Below the pieces are notes generated by a model. The model saw only the letters and a list, made by a program, of their open reading frames with translations. It had not been told where the DNA came from and made no database searches. This document shows, piece by piece, positions 55,042-63,314 of a stretch of 64,000 nt of DNA. The position numbers were made by a program, and so were the translations under genes. Positions within the stretch are counted from its first letter, which is position 1; each line of letters begins with the position of its first letter. This DNA comes from Clostridia bacterium (GTDB lineage: Bacteria > Bacillota > Clostridia > Oscillospirales > CAG-272): the NCBI GenBank assembly GCA_017408585.1, contig JAFQUJ010000007.1, positions 31,053 through 95,052 of the forward strand, read 5' to 3'.

Positions 55042-55425
55042 GTGGGAAATCAAGAATTCAGATACACATATACAGCACCAACAAGCACTGAAAAGCAGGA
55101 AATTGAGCATATAAGACGACAATACTCACCCAAGGCGGAAACTGACCTAGACAGGCTAAGACGCCTTCATAATAAAGTAAACCAATTGCCACAAATAATC
55201 TCTCTTATATTTGGTATTATAGGCACGCTGATTTTTGGACTTGGCTTGACCTGTGCGCTTGAATGGGATATGATGGCGCTTTGTGTTGTTTTATCAATTG
55301 TTGGAATAGTGCTTGTAATTTTTGCCTATCCGATGTATAATTATTTCCTAAAAAGAAATAAGGCTCGATACGGAGAAGAAATTTTGGAGCTTTCAAATAA
55401 ACTTTTAGATATAAAGGAAGAATAA
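55042..55425 (+). CDS. Two-helix membrane protein, paralog of 56239-56589
   Basis: 127 residues: charged N-terminal helix (~18-48, IRRQYSPKAETDLDRLRRLHNKV), two transmembrane helices (~53-75, ~80-102) and a C-terminal helix (YGEEILELSNKLLDIK). GTG 55042 follows the previous stop without a gap; GGAG lies about 10 nt upstream. The protein at 56239 shares this layout and many positions (IR..Y..K....LD.L..L..KV; GT.G.L..G.G; Y.E.I..LS...L), so the two are paralogs. Function unknown. Confidence 0.82.
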   Translation: MGNQEFRYTYTAPTSTEKQEIEHIRRQYSPKAETDLDRLRRLHNKVNQLPQIISLIFGIIGTLIFGLGLTCALEWDMMALCVVLSIVGIVLVIFAYPMYNYFLKRNKARYGEEILELSNKLLDIKEE

Positions 55426-55426
55426 A

Positions 55427-56068
55427 ATGAACTATATAATTTGTGTTTTGATAGGCTATTTGCTTGGTTGCCTTAGCCCATCAGCATTAATAGCGAAAAT
55501 AAAGCATAAAAATTTAAGAGAAAACGGCACTCAAAATCTAGGTGCAACAAATGTATCACTTGTTATCGGTAAAAAGTGGGGAGTTGCCGTAATGCTGTTT
55601 GATATCGCAAAATCATTTTTTGCTTGTAAAATAGCAGAGCATATTCTAGACGAGGAGCATATTGGCCTTGTTGTAGGACTTTTTGCAATCGTCGGTCATG
55701 TTTTCCCATTTTATATGCACTTTAAGGGAGGAAAGGGACTCGCCCCCTACGGTGGACTTGTCCTCGCCTACAATCCTAAGGTGTTCTTATTTATGCTGGT
55801 TACCTGCACTATAATTCTTGTAATCGTAAATCACGGCTATGCAATGGCATATTCTGCTTCCATAATGTTTTGCGTTATCTCCACAATAATGTCAAAGGAT
55901 ATATGGGTATTTATCCTTAGCGCATGCGCAGGAGCGCTTATAATGTGGAAGCATGCAGAAAACATTAAAAAAGCCCATAACTCAGATGAGATGAAAATAA
56001 GAGATTACATAAAGACATTATTTAAAAGGAAGAAAACTGAGGACGATATCACAGAAGAAAATAATTAA
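55427..56068 (+). CDS. plsY: Glycerol-3-phosphate acyltransferase PlsY-like
   Basis: 213-residue membrane protein with about six helices. PlsY motifs: ENGTQNLGATNV (~36-47; the family's GSGNxGATN), GHVFPFYMHFKGGKGLAPYGG (~88-108). PlsY transfers an acyl group from acyl-phosphate to glycerol-3-phosphate, the first step of phospholipid synthesis. The first motif is atypical (NGTQNLGATN rather than GSGNPGATN), so this could be a diverged paralog. Its position one base after the membrane protein gene puts lipid synthesis under the two-component operon. Confidence 0.88.
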   Translation: MNYIICVLIGYLLGCLSPSALIAKIKHKNLRENGTQNLGATNVSLVIGKKWGVAVMLFDIAKSFFACKIAEHILDEEHIGLVVGLFAIVGHVFPFYMHFKGGKGLAPYGGLVLAYNPKVFLFMLVTCTIILVIVNHGYAMAYSASIMFCVISTIMSKDIWVFILSACAGALIMWKHAENIKKAHNSDEMKIRDYIKTLFKRKKTEDDITEENN

Positions 56069-56093
56069 AATGGCGTTTTATACGCCATTTTTT
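56067..56093 (+). terminator. Terminator after plsY
   Basis: AAAATGGCGT-TTTAT-ACGCCATTTTTT; the A side overlaps the stop codon. Confidence 0.9.
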
Positions 56094-56109
56094 CTGTTTA
56101 TTTTACATT

Positions 56110-56154
56110 TTTACAAAACTTTAACAATTGTTTTTCAAAACACTTACCTAAAAT
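56110..56154 (+). promoter_or_regulatory. Phased direct-repeat operator of the 56239 operon
   Basis: TTTACA (56110), TTAACA (56121) and TTTTCA (56132), again 11 bp apart, then a possible -10 TAAAAT at 56149; a second TAAAAT is at 56180. Twenty or more bases around the first two boxes match 52353-52373. Likely bound by the response regulator. Confidence 0.55.
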
Positions 56155-56238
56155 TGTTTTTTTAAAAACATATGGACAGTAAAATGTAAATGTAAGCTAA
56201 AGCAAACAAAAAACGCAAACAAGAAAGGAATTAAAGAA

Positions 56239-56589
56239 ATGAATCAACACGACACATTAGAGGTAGCGAGAATTCGCCAAGAGTACACAGAAAAAAATAC
56301 ACAAAAGCTAGACGAGCTAAAGGCGCTTGACAGAAAGGTAAAGCTCCCTGCTGAAATCTTTGCATACACCTTCGGCACAGTAGGCTCGCTAGTGCTCGGA
56401 GCAGGCATGAGCATGGCTATGGGCGTTATAGGAAGCGGACTTATGATCCCCGGAATAGTTGTAGGTTGCCTGGGAATTGTAGCGGTAAGCGTAAATTATT
56501 TTATAAGAAACAAAATTCTATCATCAAGAAAAAAGAAATATGCAGAGCAAATAATGACTCTAAGCGATGAAATCCTAAACGCACAATAA
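56239..56589 (+). CDS. Two-helix membrane protein, paralog of 55042-55425
   Basis: 116 residues: charged N-terminal helix (IRQEYTEKNTQKLDELKALDRKVK), two Gly-rich transmembrane helices (~38-60, ~65-88) and a C-terminal helix (YAEQIMTLSDEIL). AAGAAAGGAA precedes ATG. It shares the layout and many residues of the small membrane protein in the two-component operon, and the same phased repeat stands upstream. Function unknown; likely an envelope protein produced in response to the same signal. Confidence 0.83.
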   Translation: MNQHDTLEVARIRQEYTEKNTQKLDELKALDRKVKLPAEIFAYTFGTVGSLVLGAGMSMAMGVIGSGLMIPGIVVGCLGIVAVSVNYFIRNKILSSRKKKYAEQIMTLSDEILNAQ

Positions 56590-56602
56590 GGAGATATTGA
56601 AT

Positions 56603-56872
56603 GTGAAAAAGATTATCGAGTTTTTCAAAAGAGCATTCCAAGACATGAAGGAAAGTGCAAGAGCGCAGCACGAGGTTGATAAGGCGAATTTTAACGCTAC
56701 AAGAGCAGAGGCTAGAGCAACATGGGAAGAGGCAAAAATGAGTCCCAGAGAGCGTCAGGCGCTAATCCAAAGACAACGCGAGGAGCAAATCCTTAGCGCA
56801 ACTAAAAGAACAGCCGAGGCAAACGAAAGAATTGAGCTTGTAAGAAGAGTAAGAGAAGGCAATAACGCATAA
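56603..56872 (+). CDS. Small charged helical protein
   Basis: About 89 residues, almost entirely amphipathic helix rich in Arg, Glu, Ala and Gln (FFKRAFQDMKESARAQHEVDKANFNATRAEARATWEEAK). There is no signal peptide or clear membrane segment. GTG 56603 has AAGGAG 9 nt upstream; TTG 56597 is an alternative but too close. It starts 13 nt after the membrane protein stop and forms an operon with it. The helical, basic N-terminus could lie on the membrane surface. No family recognised. Confidence 0.75.
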   Translation: MKKIIEFFKRAFQDMKESARAQHEVDKANFNATRAEARATWEEAKMSPRERQALIQRQREEQILSATKRTAEANERIELVRRVREGNNA

Positions 56873-56882
56873 AATTAACACA

Positions 56883-56910
56883 AAAAGAGTGAACTTTCGT
56901 TCACTCTTTT
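56883..56910. terminator. Bidirectional terminator
   Basis: AAAAGAGTGAAC-TTTC-GTTCACTCTTTT between convergent genes. Confidence 0.9.
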
Positions 56911-56914
56911 AATT

Positions 56915-59900
56915 TTATTTTGCGTTTGAAGCCTCTTCTGTTGGCAAGAAGTTAGTGGTGTAATAATCATATAGCCACTCACATCTATATTGCCACCATG
57001 TGCGTAGATAAATTATCGCATCGGTAAAGGTATCGTCCTCACAGTAAACCATCTGATTTGGGTGAGTTGCCGCACCGAATGGACCATCTGTGTAGTTTCT
57101 GTTAAGAGCGGTTGCCGCACTACCTTGCGCTAGCTCGTCAATTACGCATCTTACAGGCTTTTCAGTTATAGGGTCAATAAGATTTGTATCATAATAGCTC
57201 TTGAACAAATCCTCGTTTTCCTTAATGAATAGAGCAACCTCGCCTCTAAATTCAGCAGAATATTCTATCATATAAGAGAACCACCAACGCCTTTGACCAT
57301 TATTGAGTGATGGGTTGGAGGAACCATTGCCTCTATCGTTAACCCAAAATGCATCAGCCCAAGGACCAATTGCAGAGCCGAAGTTTCCAATATCATTAAG
57401 CGCCTTAATCTCAGCACGAGTAACAACATCTCCGTAAATTATCTCTTGGTTCCAATAGTGGTAAGACGAATGCTCGTCAAATCCATTATCTCGTTGAGTT
57501 GTAACCTTAACATTACCTTGAGAAATATCCAAGTCCCAAACAGGACCGCCATGTAGCATTCCGTCCTCAATATAGAAACGAGTAGAGTCCCAAATCATAT
57601 CCATATCCTTGACATATTCATGGAATATGAAGTACGCCATCATGGAATCCATGTCCATATATTTTGCCATTTCATCAGTGTCACCACTCAAAATAGCAAA
57701 GTCAAGCTGATACATTGTTCTCATCATTTGGGATCTTGTGTAAGCAGTGTATTCAGCAGGCTCCTCAAGACGCATAAGTCTAAGACCGAAAATAGGTGAA
57801 GGGAACGCCGCATCATCAGAACCATTTTTGTATGAGAGGTGAATAATAACATCCCTTTCCTCGTCGATGTTAACACTATCCTCGCCAATATCAATAGGAG
57901 AGGTTAGCATATAACAGCCCTTGAATGTACCATTCAAATGTACCTCTACAAATCTATATTTGCAGGTGTATTCAAGGCCCAAATCCTGAGCAAACTCAAA
58001 CGCAACAGCGTTTCTTATAAGAGAAGTGTCGAGAGCGTTTGCAAGAAGACGATATTTCTTGCCTGGAGCAGTATCTTCGTAGGTGTTATCTCCAAACATT
58101 CCAAAAAGGTCAACCTTTCTGGAGAACTTAATGTTGTATGGTTGCTTTGAGCCAACGCCCGCAGTTGCATTACCTCTTACCTTCATTTGACCCTCAGAGT
58201 CAGTAAGAGTTTGGATTTTTCCGTTATCATCGTAATAAGCAACAACAATGTTTGCGCTTATATAAGGCTTATCCTTTCCAAGAAGCTTTTCATTAGCCTC
58301 AAGGTAAATTACAGGAACATCATTAACCTTATATTGAATTGTTGGCAAAACTCTTCTAATTTCCTCAACAAGAGCATCAACCTGATCCTGTGTGAGCGCC
58401 TTTTTGGTATTGTCAACAATAGGCTTTAGGAGAGCAGAGCTCTCAGCGGTACAATATTTGATATAGTTTGCAGGAATTGTTGCAACAATTTCCGCAAGAA
58501 CGCCACGATTAACAAGCCTGTGCTCAAGTGTATTACAGTTAGCGCAAAGACTGTATTCGTAATCCATTTCTGAGTCACTTAGCATCCACCATGAAGATGC
58601 GTGTGGAAGCTTTTCAATTTCTATTGTATCCTCATAATCACAAACAGAGCATACTCTCTTTAAAGATCCGGCAACAGAGCAAGACGCTTCCTTTAAAACA
58701 GTCTTTACAAACATATGATCTCTTGGAGCAGTAGCCTCTTCGCCTATGTATGCACCACAGTCAGCACAGAAGGAAACATATAGTCCACCGTTCGTACAGC
58801 CCTCACGAGAAACAATAACAGTAGTTACATGAACATGGTGATCGCAGATGTTTTCATTATCAGCAATTGTAGCACCAAGATTTCCAACATATTGCTTTAG
58901 AATAAGAAGGTCAATTGTGCCTACCTTGCCATCACCGTTAACATCACATGCAAACAAATTAGCATTTGAAGGAACATTACCAACAATTTTACCGAGAAGA
59001 GCAATGTCCTTTTCGTCAATTGTGCCATCTCCGTTAACATCTCCGCCCTTGTAAGCAGAAATTTCAAAGCTATCAAGACAAACCTCACCACAAACAGAGC
59101 AAGTAGCGCTTGAATGGCTGTATTTATCAGTCGCTTCCGAAACGGGTGTGCCAAGCTTGTGTCCGAGAGCATATTTGGAAACAATCTCCTGCTCCGTGTT
59201 GCAGTTAATGCAGTCAACGATTATGGATTCGTTTGTTACGCAGTCAAGCTCTGTAACACGAAGGATTTGTCCAACATGTCCAAGAGGCTCAAGAACTACC
59301 TCTTGATCGCAAAGACAGCAAACCAATTTTCCCTCATCCTCGCACTCAGCGGGAGTATCAAGATATCCATAAAAATGCGAGCCATATTGCAAAACGCAAT
59401 CTCTTTGAAGATTGATTGAGAATTTTGACGGCCACGAGCCGTTGTTAGTAATGCCGTCCGTCTTTGTTCGGGTGGAGAACACACCAATCAAGTTGTCGGT
59501 GTTGGAAACCATATCCTTGTAGAAATAGGTTATATTTTCCTCGCAAACGGCCCAAACCAGATTGTTACAGTTATAAATAACTGTGTTTCCAACAGTTGTT
59601 ACATTCTTTGGGAAATATATCGATGTAATACCCGTGCTTCTAAAAGCATCGGTTTCAATAGTAGTAACATTTTTGCTGATTATAATGGTTTCCAGAATAG
59701 AAGCGCCCTCAAAAGCACTATCCTTAACAGTAGTTACTGATTCCGGAATAACATATTTGGTTATCAGCTTTCCATATGGATAAGCTATAAGATTAGTCTT
59801 ATCCTTGTTAAATACAACTCCGTCAACTGTGGAATAATTTGCATTTTCCTCGCTTATCTCGTATGCCTTAAGCTTTGAGCAACCGGAGAACGCACTTAAA

Positions 59901-60706
59901 ACAAAATTACAATCCTTTCCAAGATATACCTTTTCAACAAATCTGCAATTTTGGAATGCACTACCACCAAGTGAGGTAAGCTTTGGCAAATTAAGCTCTC
60001 CCGATAGGCAATAGCAGTTTGAAAACGCAGAGCCCTCAATTTTTGTTACCTCGGGTGAAATTTCTATGTAAAGAAGTGCCTCGCAGTTAGAGAATGCAGA
60101 GGATAAGTATTCTGTTATAGGCTTTTCGGTTTTAACAACCTCGCCATTTTCATCCTTTGTCTCAATCTCGCCTGCCTCGAATTTAACAAGCGCCTTACAT
60201 TCTTGAAAGCATCCTACAGGAACAGTGTTCATACCGGCGGTATATTTTACAGTATCAAGGCCTACACAACCTCGAAATGCGTAATTACCGATTTTTGTAA
60301 CACTGTCGGGAATAACAATTTCTCCGTAAATCGCAGAGCACTCAAACGCCCTTTCTCCAATCTCAACAAGAGTGTCGGGGAAGGTTACATGTCCAAAATA
60401 TTTTTTCGCAAGATAGGTGTCTCCGGAGGAGTAGCTGGTGCCACACTTGAAGGCCTCCTTGCCAATCTTGGTAACCGTATATTCTGTTTCGCCAACATAC
60501 ACCTTAGCCGGAATGTTGAGCTCGGAGGTGCGCTTTTCTCCTGTCTTTAAGTTAGCACCGGTAATGGTGGCGGTATGATCGGTATCATTCTTTGTGAAAA
60601 GCCATGCCCTTCCGTCAGTATCGGTCCAGGTTTCAGCACTAATACTAATGCATAGCATTAATGCAAAAATCAGAGTAAATATCAAAATGTGTAGAAATTT
60701 TTTCAT
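56915..60706 (-). CDS. Secreted LRR - dockerin - CotH-kinase fusion protein
   Basis: 1263 residues. A signal peptide (1-~24) is followed by BspA-type leucine-rich repeats (~50-400; repeats like LVEIGERAFECSAIYGEIVIP). CxxC modules (LVCCLCDQ, DCINCNT, CSVCGE) come next, then a type I dockerin at ~553-612 with two Ca loops (GDVNGDGTIDEKD, CDVNGDGKVGTID). More CxxC modules precede a CotH-like protein-kinase domain (~795-1150; KVRGNATAG...KQPYNIKF, GPVWDLDISQG as nucleotide/metal motif). CotH kinases phosphorylate spore coat proteins; in secreted clostridial proteins, CotH with dockerin is linked to cellulosome-like complexes. ATG 60706 with AAAAGGAGC is chosen over 60769, which lacks a site. Strong promoter 60741-60769. 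Confidence 0.9.
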   Translation of the reverse strand: MKKFLHILIFTLIFALMLCISISAETWTDTDGRAWLFTKNDTDHTATITGANLKTGEKRTSELNIPAKVYVGETEYTVTKIGKEAFKCGTSYSSGDTYLAKKYFGHVTFPDTLVEIGERAFECSAIYGEIVIPDSVTKIGNYAFRGCVGLDTVKYTAGMNTVPVGCFQECKALVKFEAGEIETKDENGEVVKTEKPITEYLSSAFSNCEALLYIEISPEVTKIEGSAFSNCYCLSGELNLPKLTSLGGSAFQNCRFVEKVYLGKDCNFVLSAFSGCSKLKAYEISEENANYSTVDGVVFNKDKTNLIAYPYGKLITKYVIPESVTTVKDSAFEGASILETIIISKNVTTIETDAFRSTGITSIYFPKNVTTVGNTVIYNCNNLVWAVCEENITYFYKDMVSNTDNLIGVFSTRTKTDGITNNGSWPSKFSINLQRDCVLQYGSHFYGYLDTPAECEDEGKLVCCLCDQEVVLEPLGHVGQILRVTELDCVTNESIIVDCINCNTEQEIVSKYALGHKLGTPVSEATDKYSHSSATCSVCGEVCLDSFEISAYKGGDVNGDGTIDEKDIALLGKIVGNVPSNANLFACDVNGDGKVGTIDLLILKQYVGNLGATIADNENICDHHVHVTTVIVSREGCTNGGLYVSFCADCGAYIGEEATAPRDHMFVKTVLKEASCSVAGSLKRVCSVCDYEDTIEIEKLPHASSWWMLSDSEMDYEYSLCANCNTLEHRLVNRGVLAEIVATIPANYIKYCTAESSALLKPIVDNTKKALTQDQVDALVEEIRRVLPTIQYKVNDVPVIYLEANEKLLGKDKPYISANIVVAYYDDNGKIQTLTDSEGQMKVRGNATAGVGSKQPYNIKFSRKVDLFGMFGDNTYEDTAPGKKYRLLANALDTSLIRNAVAFEFAQDLGLEYTCKYRFVEVHLNGTFKGCYMLTSPIDIGEDSVNIDEERDVIIHLSYKNGSDDAAFPSPIFGLRLMRLEEPAEYTAYTRSQMMRTMYQLDFAILSGDTDEMAKYMDMDSMMAYFIFHEYVKDMDMIWDSTRFYIEDGMLHGGPVWDLDISQGNVKVTTQRDNGFDEHSSYHYWNQEIIYGDVVTRAEIKALNDIGNFGSAIGPWADAFWVNDRGNGSSNPSLNNGQRRWWFSYMIEYSAEFRGEVALFIKENEDLFKSYYDTNLIDPITEKPVRCVIDELAQGSAATALNRNYTDGPFGAATHPNQMVYCEDDTFTDAIIYLRTWWQYRCEWLYDYYTTNFLPTEEASNAK

Positions 60707-60740
60707 ATATAGCTCCTTTTTGGTTAATTTGCACATATAC

Positions 60741-60769
60741 ATTCTACCATACATTTCTTTTCTTGTCAA
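60741..60769 (-). promoter_or_regulatory. Strong promoter of the LRR-dockerin-CotH gene
   Basis: Minus strand TTGACA, 17-nt spacer ending in TGG, TAGAAT. Confidence 0.86.
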
Positions 60770-60852
60770 TAGACTATAAATATTTTATAAAATACATATG
60801 CATAAATTTATATCACAATCGCGCAAAGAATACCGAACATACAAAACAAAAA

Positions 60853-60876
60853 AATCCAAGTCACTTGACTTGGATT
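60853..60876 (-). terminator. Terminator after ktrA
   Basis: AATCCAAGTCA-AG-TGACTTGGATT on the minus strand, followed by TTTTTTGTTTTG. Confidence 0.85.
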
Positions 60877-60902
60877 TTTGTGAGTAATCTAAAATTTTGA
60901 TA
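60876..60902 (-). repeat. 27-bp direct repeat, copy 1
   Basis: Perfect 27-bp match to 63179-63205 (TTTTGTGAGTAATC...TTTTGATA on the plus strand). It lies in the ktrA 3' region, directly next to the terminator stem. Confidence 0.9.
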
Positions 60903-60941
60903 TCGATTTATACAATGTAGCAAAATGACACGAAATAATAT

Positions 60942-61592
60942 TTATTTCAATTTGCCTAATTTTGTTGTGTTTGCGATCACTATTAGTGTGGTTTCGTTGT
61001 CAAGCACTTGCTCGGGATTGATATTTACACTCACCTCTTCGCCCTTCTTAATGGCAACAATATTGAATCCGTATTTTTTGCGGAGATTTAATTCGATCAG
61101 GTTTTTTCCACACCACTCGTCCTTTACATCAATCTCAATTATAGATACATCGCGCGATAATGAAATCATATCAATAAATCCTGAGCTGAGAAGATTTTTG
61201 GCAAGACGAACGCCTGACTCATTTTCGGGAAATACCACTTGATCTGCACCTACACGAAGCAATATTTTTTGTTGCATTTCATTTGCGCATTTTGCGATTA
61301 CAGTCTTAACACCGGCCTCCTTGCAAAGTGTTATTGCCATTACACTTGCCTCAAGATTGCTAGCCATACAAACGATAACGATATCAATGTTTTCGATGCC
61401 GAGGCGAGAGATAACCTCTGCGTCGGTCACATCTGCACATTTGCACACAGGCAGATATGCTGCCGCATCGTTGACAATTTTTTTATCGGCATCTACGGCA
61501 ATCACCTCCATGCCGTTTTTTACAAGCTCTCTTGCCACGGCTATGCCGTACCTTCCAAGTCCAAAGACTGCGTATGTTTTCTTAGCTTTCAT
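60942..61592 (-). CDS. ktrA: Ktr/Trk potassium uptake regulatory subunit
   Basis: 216 residues: RCK-N Rossmann domain (FGLGRYGIAVARELVKNGMEVIAVDAD, ~8-34) and an RCK-C domain (~135-216, GFIDMISLSRDVSIIEIDV...VNINPEQVLDNETTLIVI). KtrA rings sit under the KtrB channel and open it on binding nucleotide; the RCK-C part may bind c-di-AMP in Firmicutes. It starts 11 nt after ktrB on the same strand, with a ribosome-binding site AAGGAGAAAA upstream. Confidence 0.93.
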   Translation of the reverse strand: MKAKKTYAVFGLGRYGIAVARELVKNGMEVIAVDADKKIVNDAAAYLPVCKCADVTDAEVISRLGIENIDIVIVCMASNLEASVMAITLCKEAGVKTVIAKCANEMQQKILLRVGADQVVFPENESGVRLAKNLLSSGFIDMISLSRDVSIIEIDVKDEWCGKNLIELNLRKKYGFNIVAIKKGEEVSVNINPEQVLDNETTLIVIANTTKLGKLK

Positions 61593-61603
61593 TAATTTTC
61601 TCC

Positions 61604-62965
61604 TTATCCTATACTGATATCTTCTGTTGGTTCTGATATGACATTCTGACTCTCGCTTTTACTTCCAAGAGCGACAGCCAATGAAATTGGACCAACTCTG
61701 CCGAAATACATTGTTACTATTATGATTAGCTTCCCAAAGGTGTTAAGCGTTGATGTCAGGTTTCTTGAAAGACCGACTGTTGCAGTTGCGCTGACCGTTT
61801 CATAAACTGCATCAATGGCAGAAGCATTGCTCGTCGCCATCAAAAGCACGGTAGATGTGGTGCATATTATTAAAAATGATACCACTACCGCAATTGCCTT
61901 TTTTATCGATTCGTTGGAAACACAACGGCCGAATAGAGTAGTACTGTTCTTGTTTCTGATAGTAGAAAAAGCCGAGCAAATCAAAACAGCAATGGTTACT
62001 GTTTTGATACCGCCTGCTGTTCCAACTGGCGAACCGCCAATCAGCATTAAGATAATAGATATAGTGGCAGAGGCGTTTGTAAGATTTTCTTGCGGAATTG
62101 TAGCAAAACCCGCGGTTCTTGTGGTAACTGATTGAAAAAATGACACTTGAATTTTATCGAAAAAGGACATTTCTCCAATAGTCAAGGGGTTAGTGTATTC
62201 AAAAATAAATATGAGAATTGCGCCACCCAAAATGAGTCCTGCGGTAACAGTGATGGCAATTTTTGAATGTAATGTCAAATGCCTGAATATCCTTCGGTTC
62301 TTTTTTGAGGAATTCTTTGCAACGCGAATTACATCCCACCATACAATATATCCAAGACCACCGAGAATAATCAGCACGGATGTAACTATGTTGATTAAGG
62401 GATTAGTGGCGTAATTGCAAAGACTGTTTTCCGCAATAATGTCAATACCTGCATTACAAAAGGCGGAAACCGAATTGAATATGGATATCCAAACGCCCTT
62501 AGCTCCAAATTCGGGAACAAACACAAGCATATACAGAATAGCGCCTATTCCTTCAATGATAAAAGTTCCGAGCAGTACATTTTTAACGAATTTTGCAAGT
62601 CCCGACATCGTATTGAGATTGAATGCATCTTGAATGAGTAATCGGTCGCTGATTCCCATTTTTTTGTTTAAAAGAAGCATCAGCCCCGACATAATTGTAA
62701 TGATACCAAGGCCACCGATTTGTATGAGAAGTAAGATGACAATCTGCCCAAACACGCTCCAAGTGGAAACCGTAGGAAGCGTAACAAGTCCTGTTACACA
62801 GGTGGATGTTGTTGCCGTAAAGAGAGCATCGAGATACGACACAGGGGCGCCCGTAGCGGAGCTTATAGGCAATGCCAGCAGTGCGCTTCCTACGAGAATA
62901 GTCCCGAGAAAGCTGAGTAATATGATCTGCGTGGTTGAAAGCGTGAATTTCTTTTTCCTAACCAT
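61604..62965 (-). CDS. ktrB: Ktr/Trk potassium uptake channel subunit
   Basis: 453 residues, integral membrane, built of four M1-P-M2 repeats with selectivity-filter Gly positions (TCVTGLVT, SAFCNAGID, TTRTAGFATI, ATATVGLS). It passes K+ with KtrA as gating subunit. ATG 62965 (MVRKKKFTLST) follows AGAGGAAAA; ATG 62998 would add residues that overlap the leader hairpin. First gene of the ktrB-ktrA operon. Confidence 0.93.
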   Translation of the reverse strand: MVRKKKFTLSTTQIILLSFLGTILVGSALLALPISSATGAPVSYLDALFTATTSTCVTGLVTLPTVSTWSVFGQIVILLLIQIGGLGIITIMSGLMLLLNKKMGISDRLLIQDAFNLNTMSGLAKFVKNVLLGTFIIEGIGAILYMLVFVPEFGAKGVWISIFNSVSAFCNAGIDIIAENSLCNYATNPLINIVTSVLIILGGLGYIVWWDVIRVAKNSSKKNRRIFRHLTLHSKIAITVTAGLILGGAILIFIFEYTNPLTIGEMSFFDKIQVSFFQSVTTRTAGFATIPQENLTNASATISIILMLIGGSPVGTAGGIKTVTIAVLICSAFSTIRNKNSTTLFGRCVSNESIKKAIAVVVSFLIICTTSTVLLMATSNASAIDAVYETVSATATVGLSRNLTSTLNTFGKLIIIVTMYFGRVGPISLAVALGSKSESQNVISEPTEDISIG

Positions 62966-62991
62966 AAGATTTTCCTCTAAAAAGCATAAAA

Positions 62992-63020
62992 GAACCACAT
63001 CCTCTACAGTCAGCTGGTTC
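62992..63020 (-). other. Hairpin in the ktrB leader
   Basis: Minus strand GAACCA, 17-nt loop, TGGTTC, then TTTTATGCTTTTT. It could be a weak attenuator. It is too short for the c-di-AMP (ydaO) riboswitch often found before ktr genes. Confidence 0.35.
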
Positions 63021-63043
63021 CTTTCGTAATTATTATTTTTATA

Positions 63044-63072
63044 ATTATATCACATTTTGTTTTTTGTGTCAA
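63044..63072 (-). promoter_or_regulatory. Consensus promoter of ktrB-ktrA
   Basis: Minus strand TTGACA, 17-nt spacer ending in TGA, TATAAT. Confidence 0.88.
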
Positions 63073-63146
63073 TATATTTTTGCGCAGTAATATTTTATCG
63101 AATTACTGAGCTTTAATACACGATAAGTGTGATGATTGTATAAAAA

Positions 63147-63179
63147 ATGGCTGTAATTTTGTGTTAAAATTACAGCCAT
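63147..63179 (-). terminator. Terminator of the XRE gene
   Basis: ATGGCTGTAATTTT paired with AAAATTACAGCCAT, 5-nt loop; on the minus strand followed by TTTTTTATAC. The stop codon of the XRE gene is 136 nt away. Confidence 0.75.
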
Positions 63180-63205
63180 TTTGTGAGTAATCTAAAATTT
63201 TGATA
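63179..63205 (-). repeat. 27-bp direct repeat, copy 2
   Basis: Perfect match to 60876-60902, again directly abutting a terminator stem. The rest of the ~350-nt gap 62966-63314 holds the ktrB promoter and leader, this repeat and its terminator, and GGTGCA-type short repeats near 63219-63270. Confidence 0.9.
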
Positions 63206-63314
63206 CCATTTTTGTGTGGGTGCAAATTTTAGCGTTATGGGTGCATTTTTCTATAAGGCTTGCACCTATTTTAGTTCGATAAATTGGAATTTGACGCTCT
63301 CTCAATTTGAAATC

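Noticed and set aside
62966-63050. c-di-AMP (ydaO) riboswitch before ktrB
   Set aside because: The leader is only about 75 nt and lacks the conserved aptamer elements.
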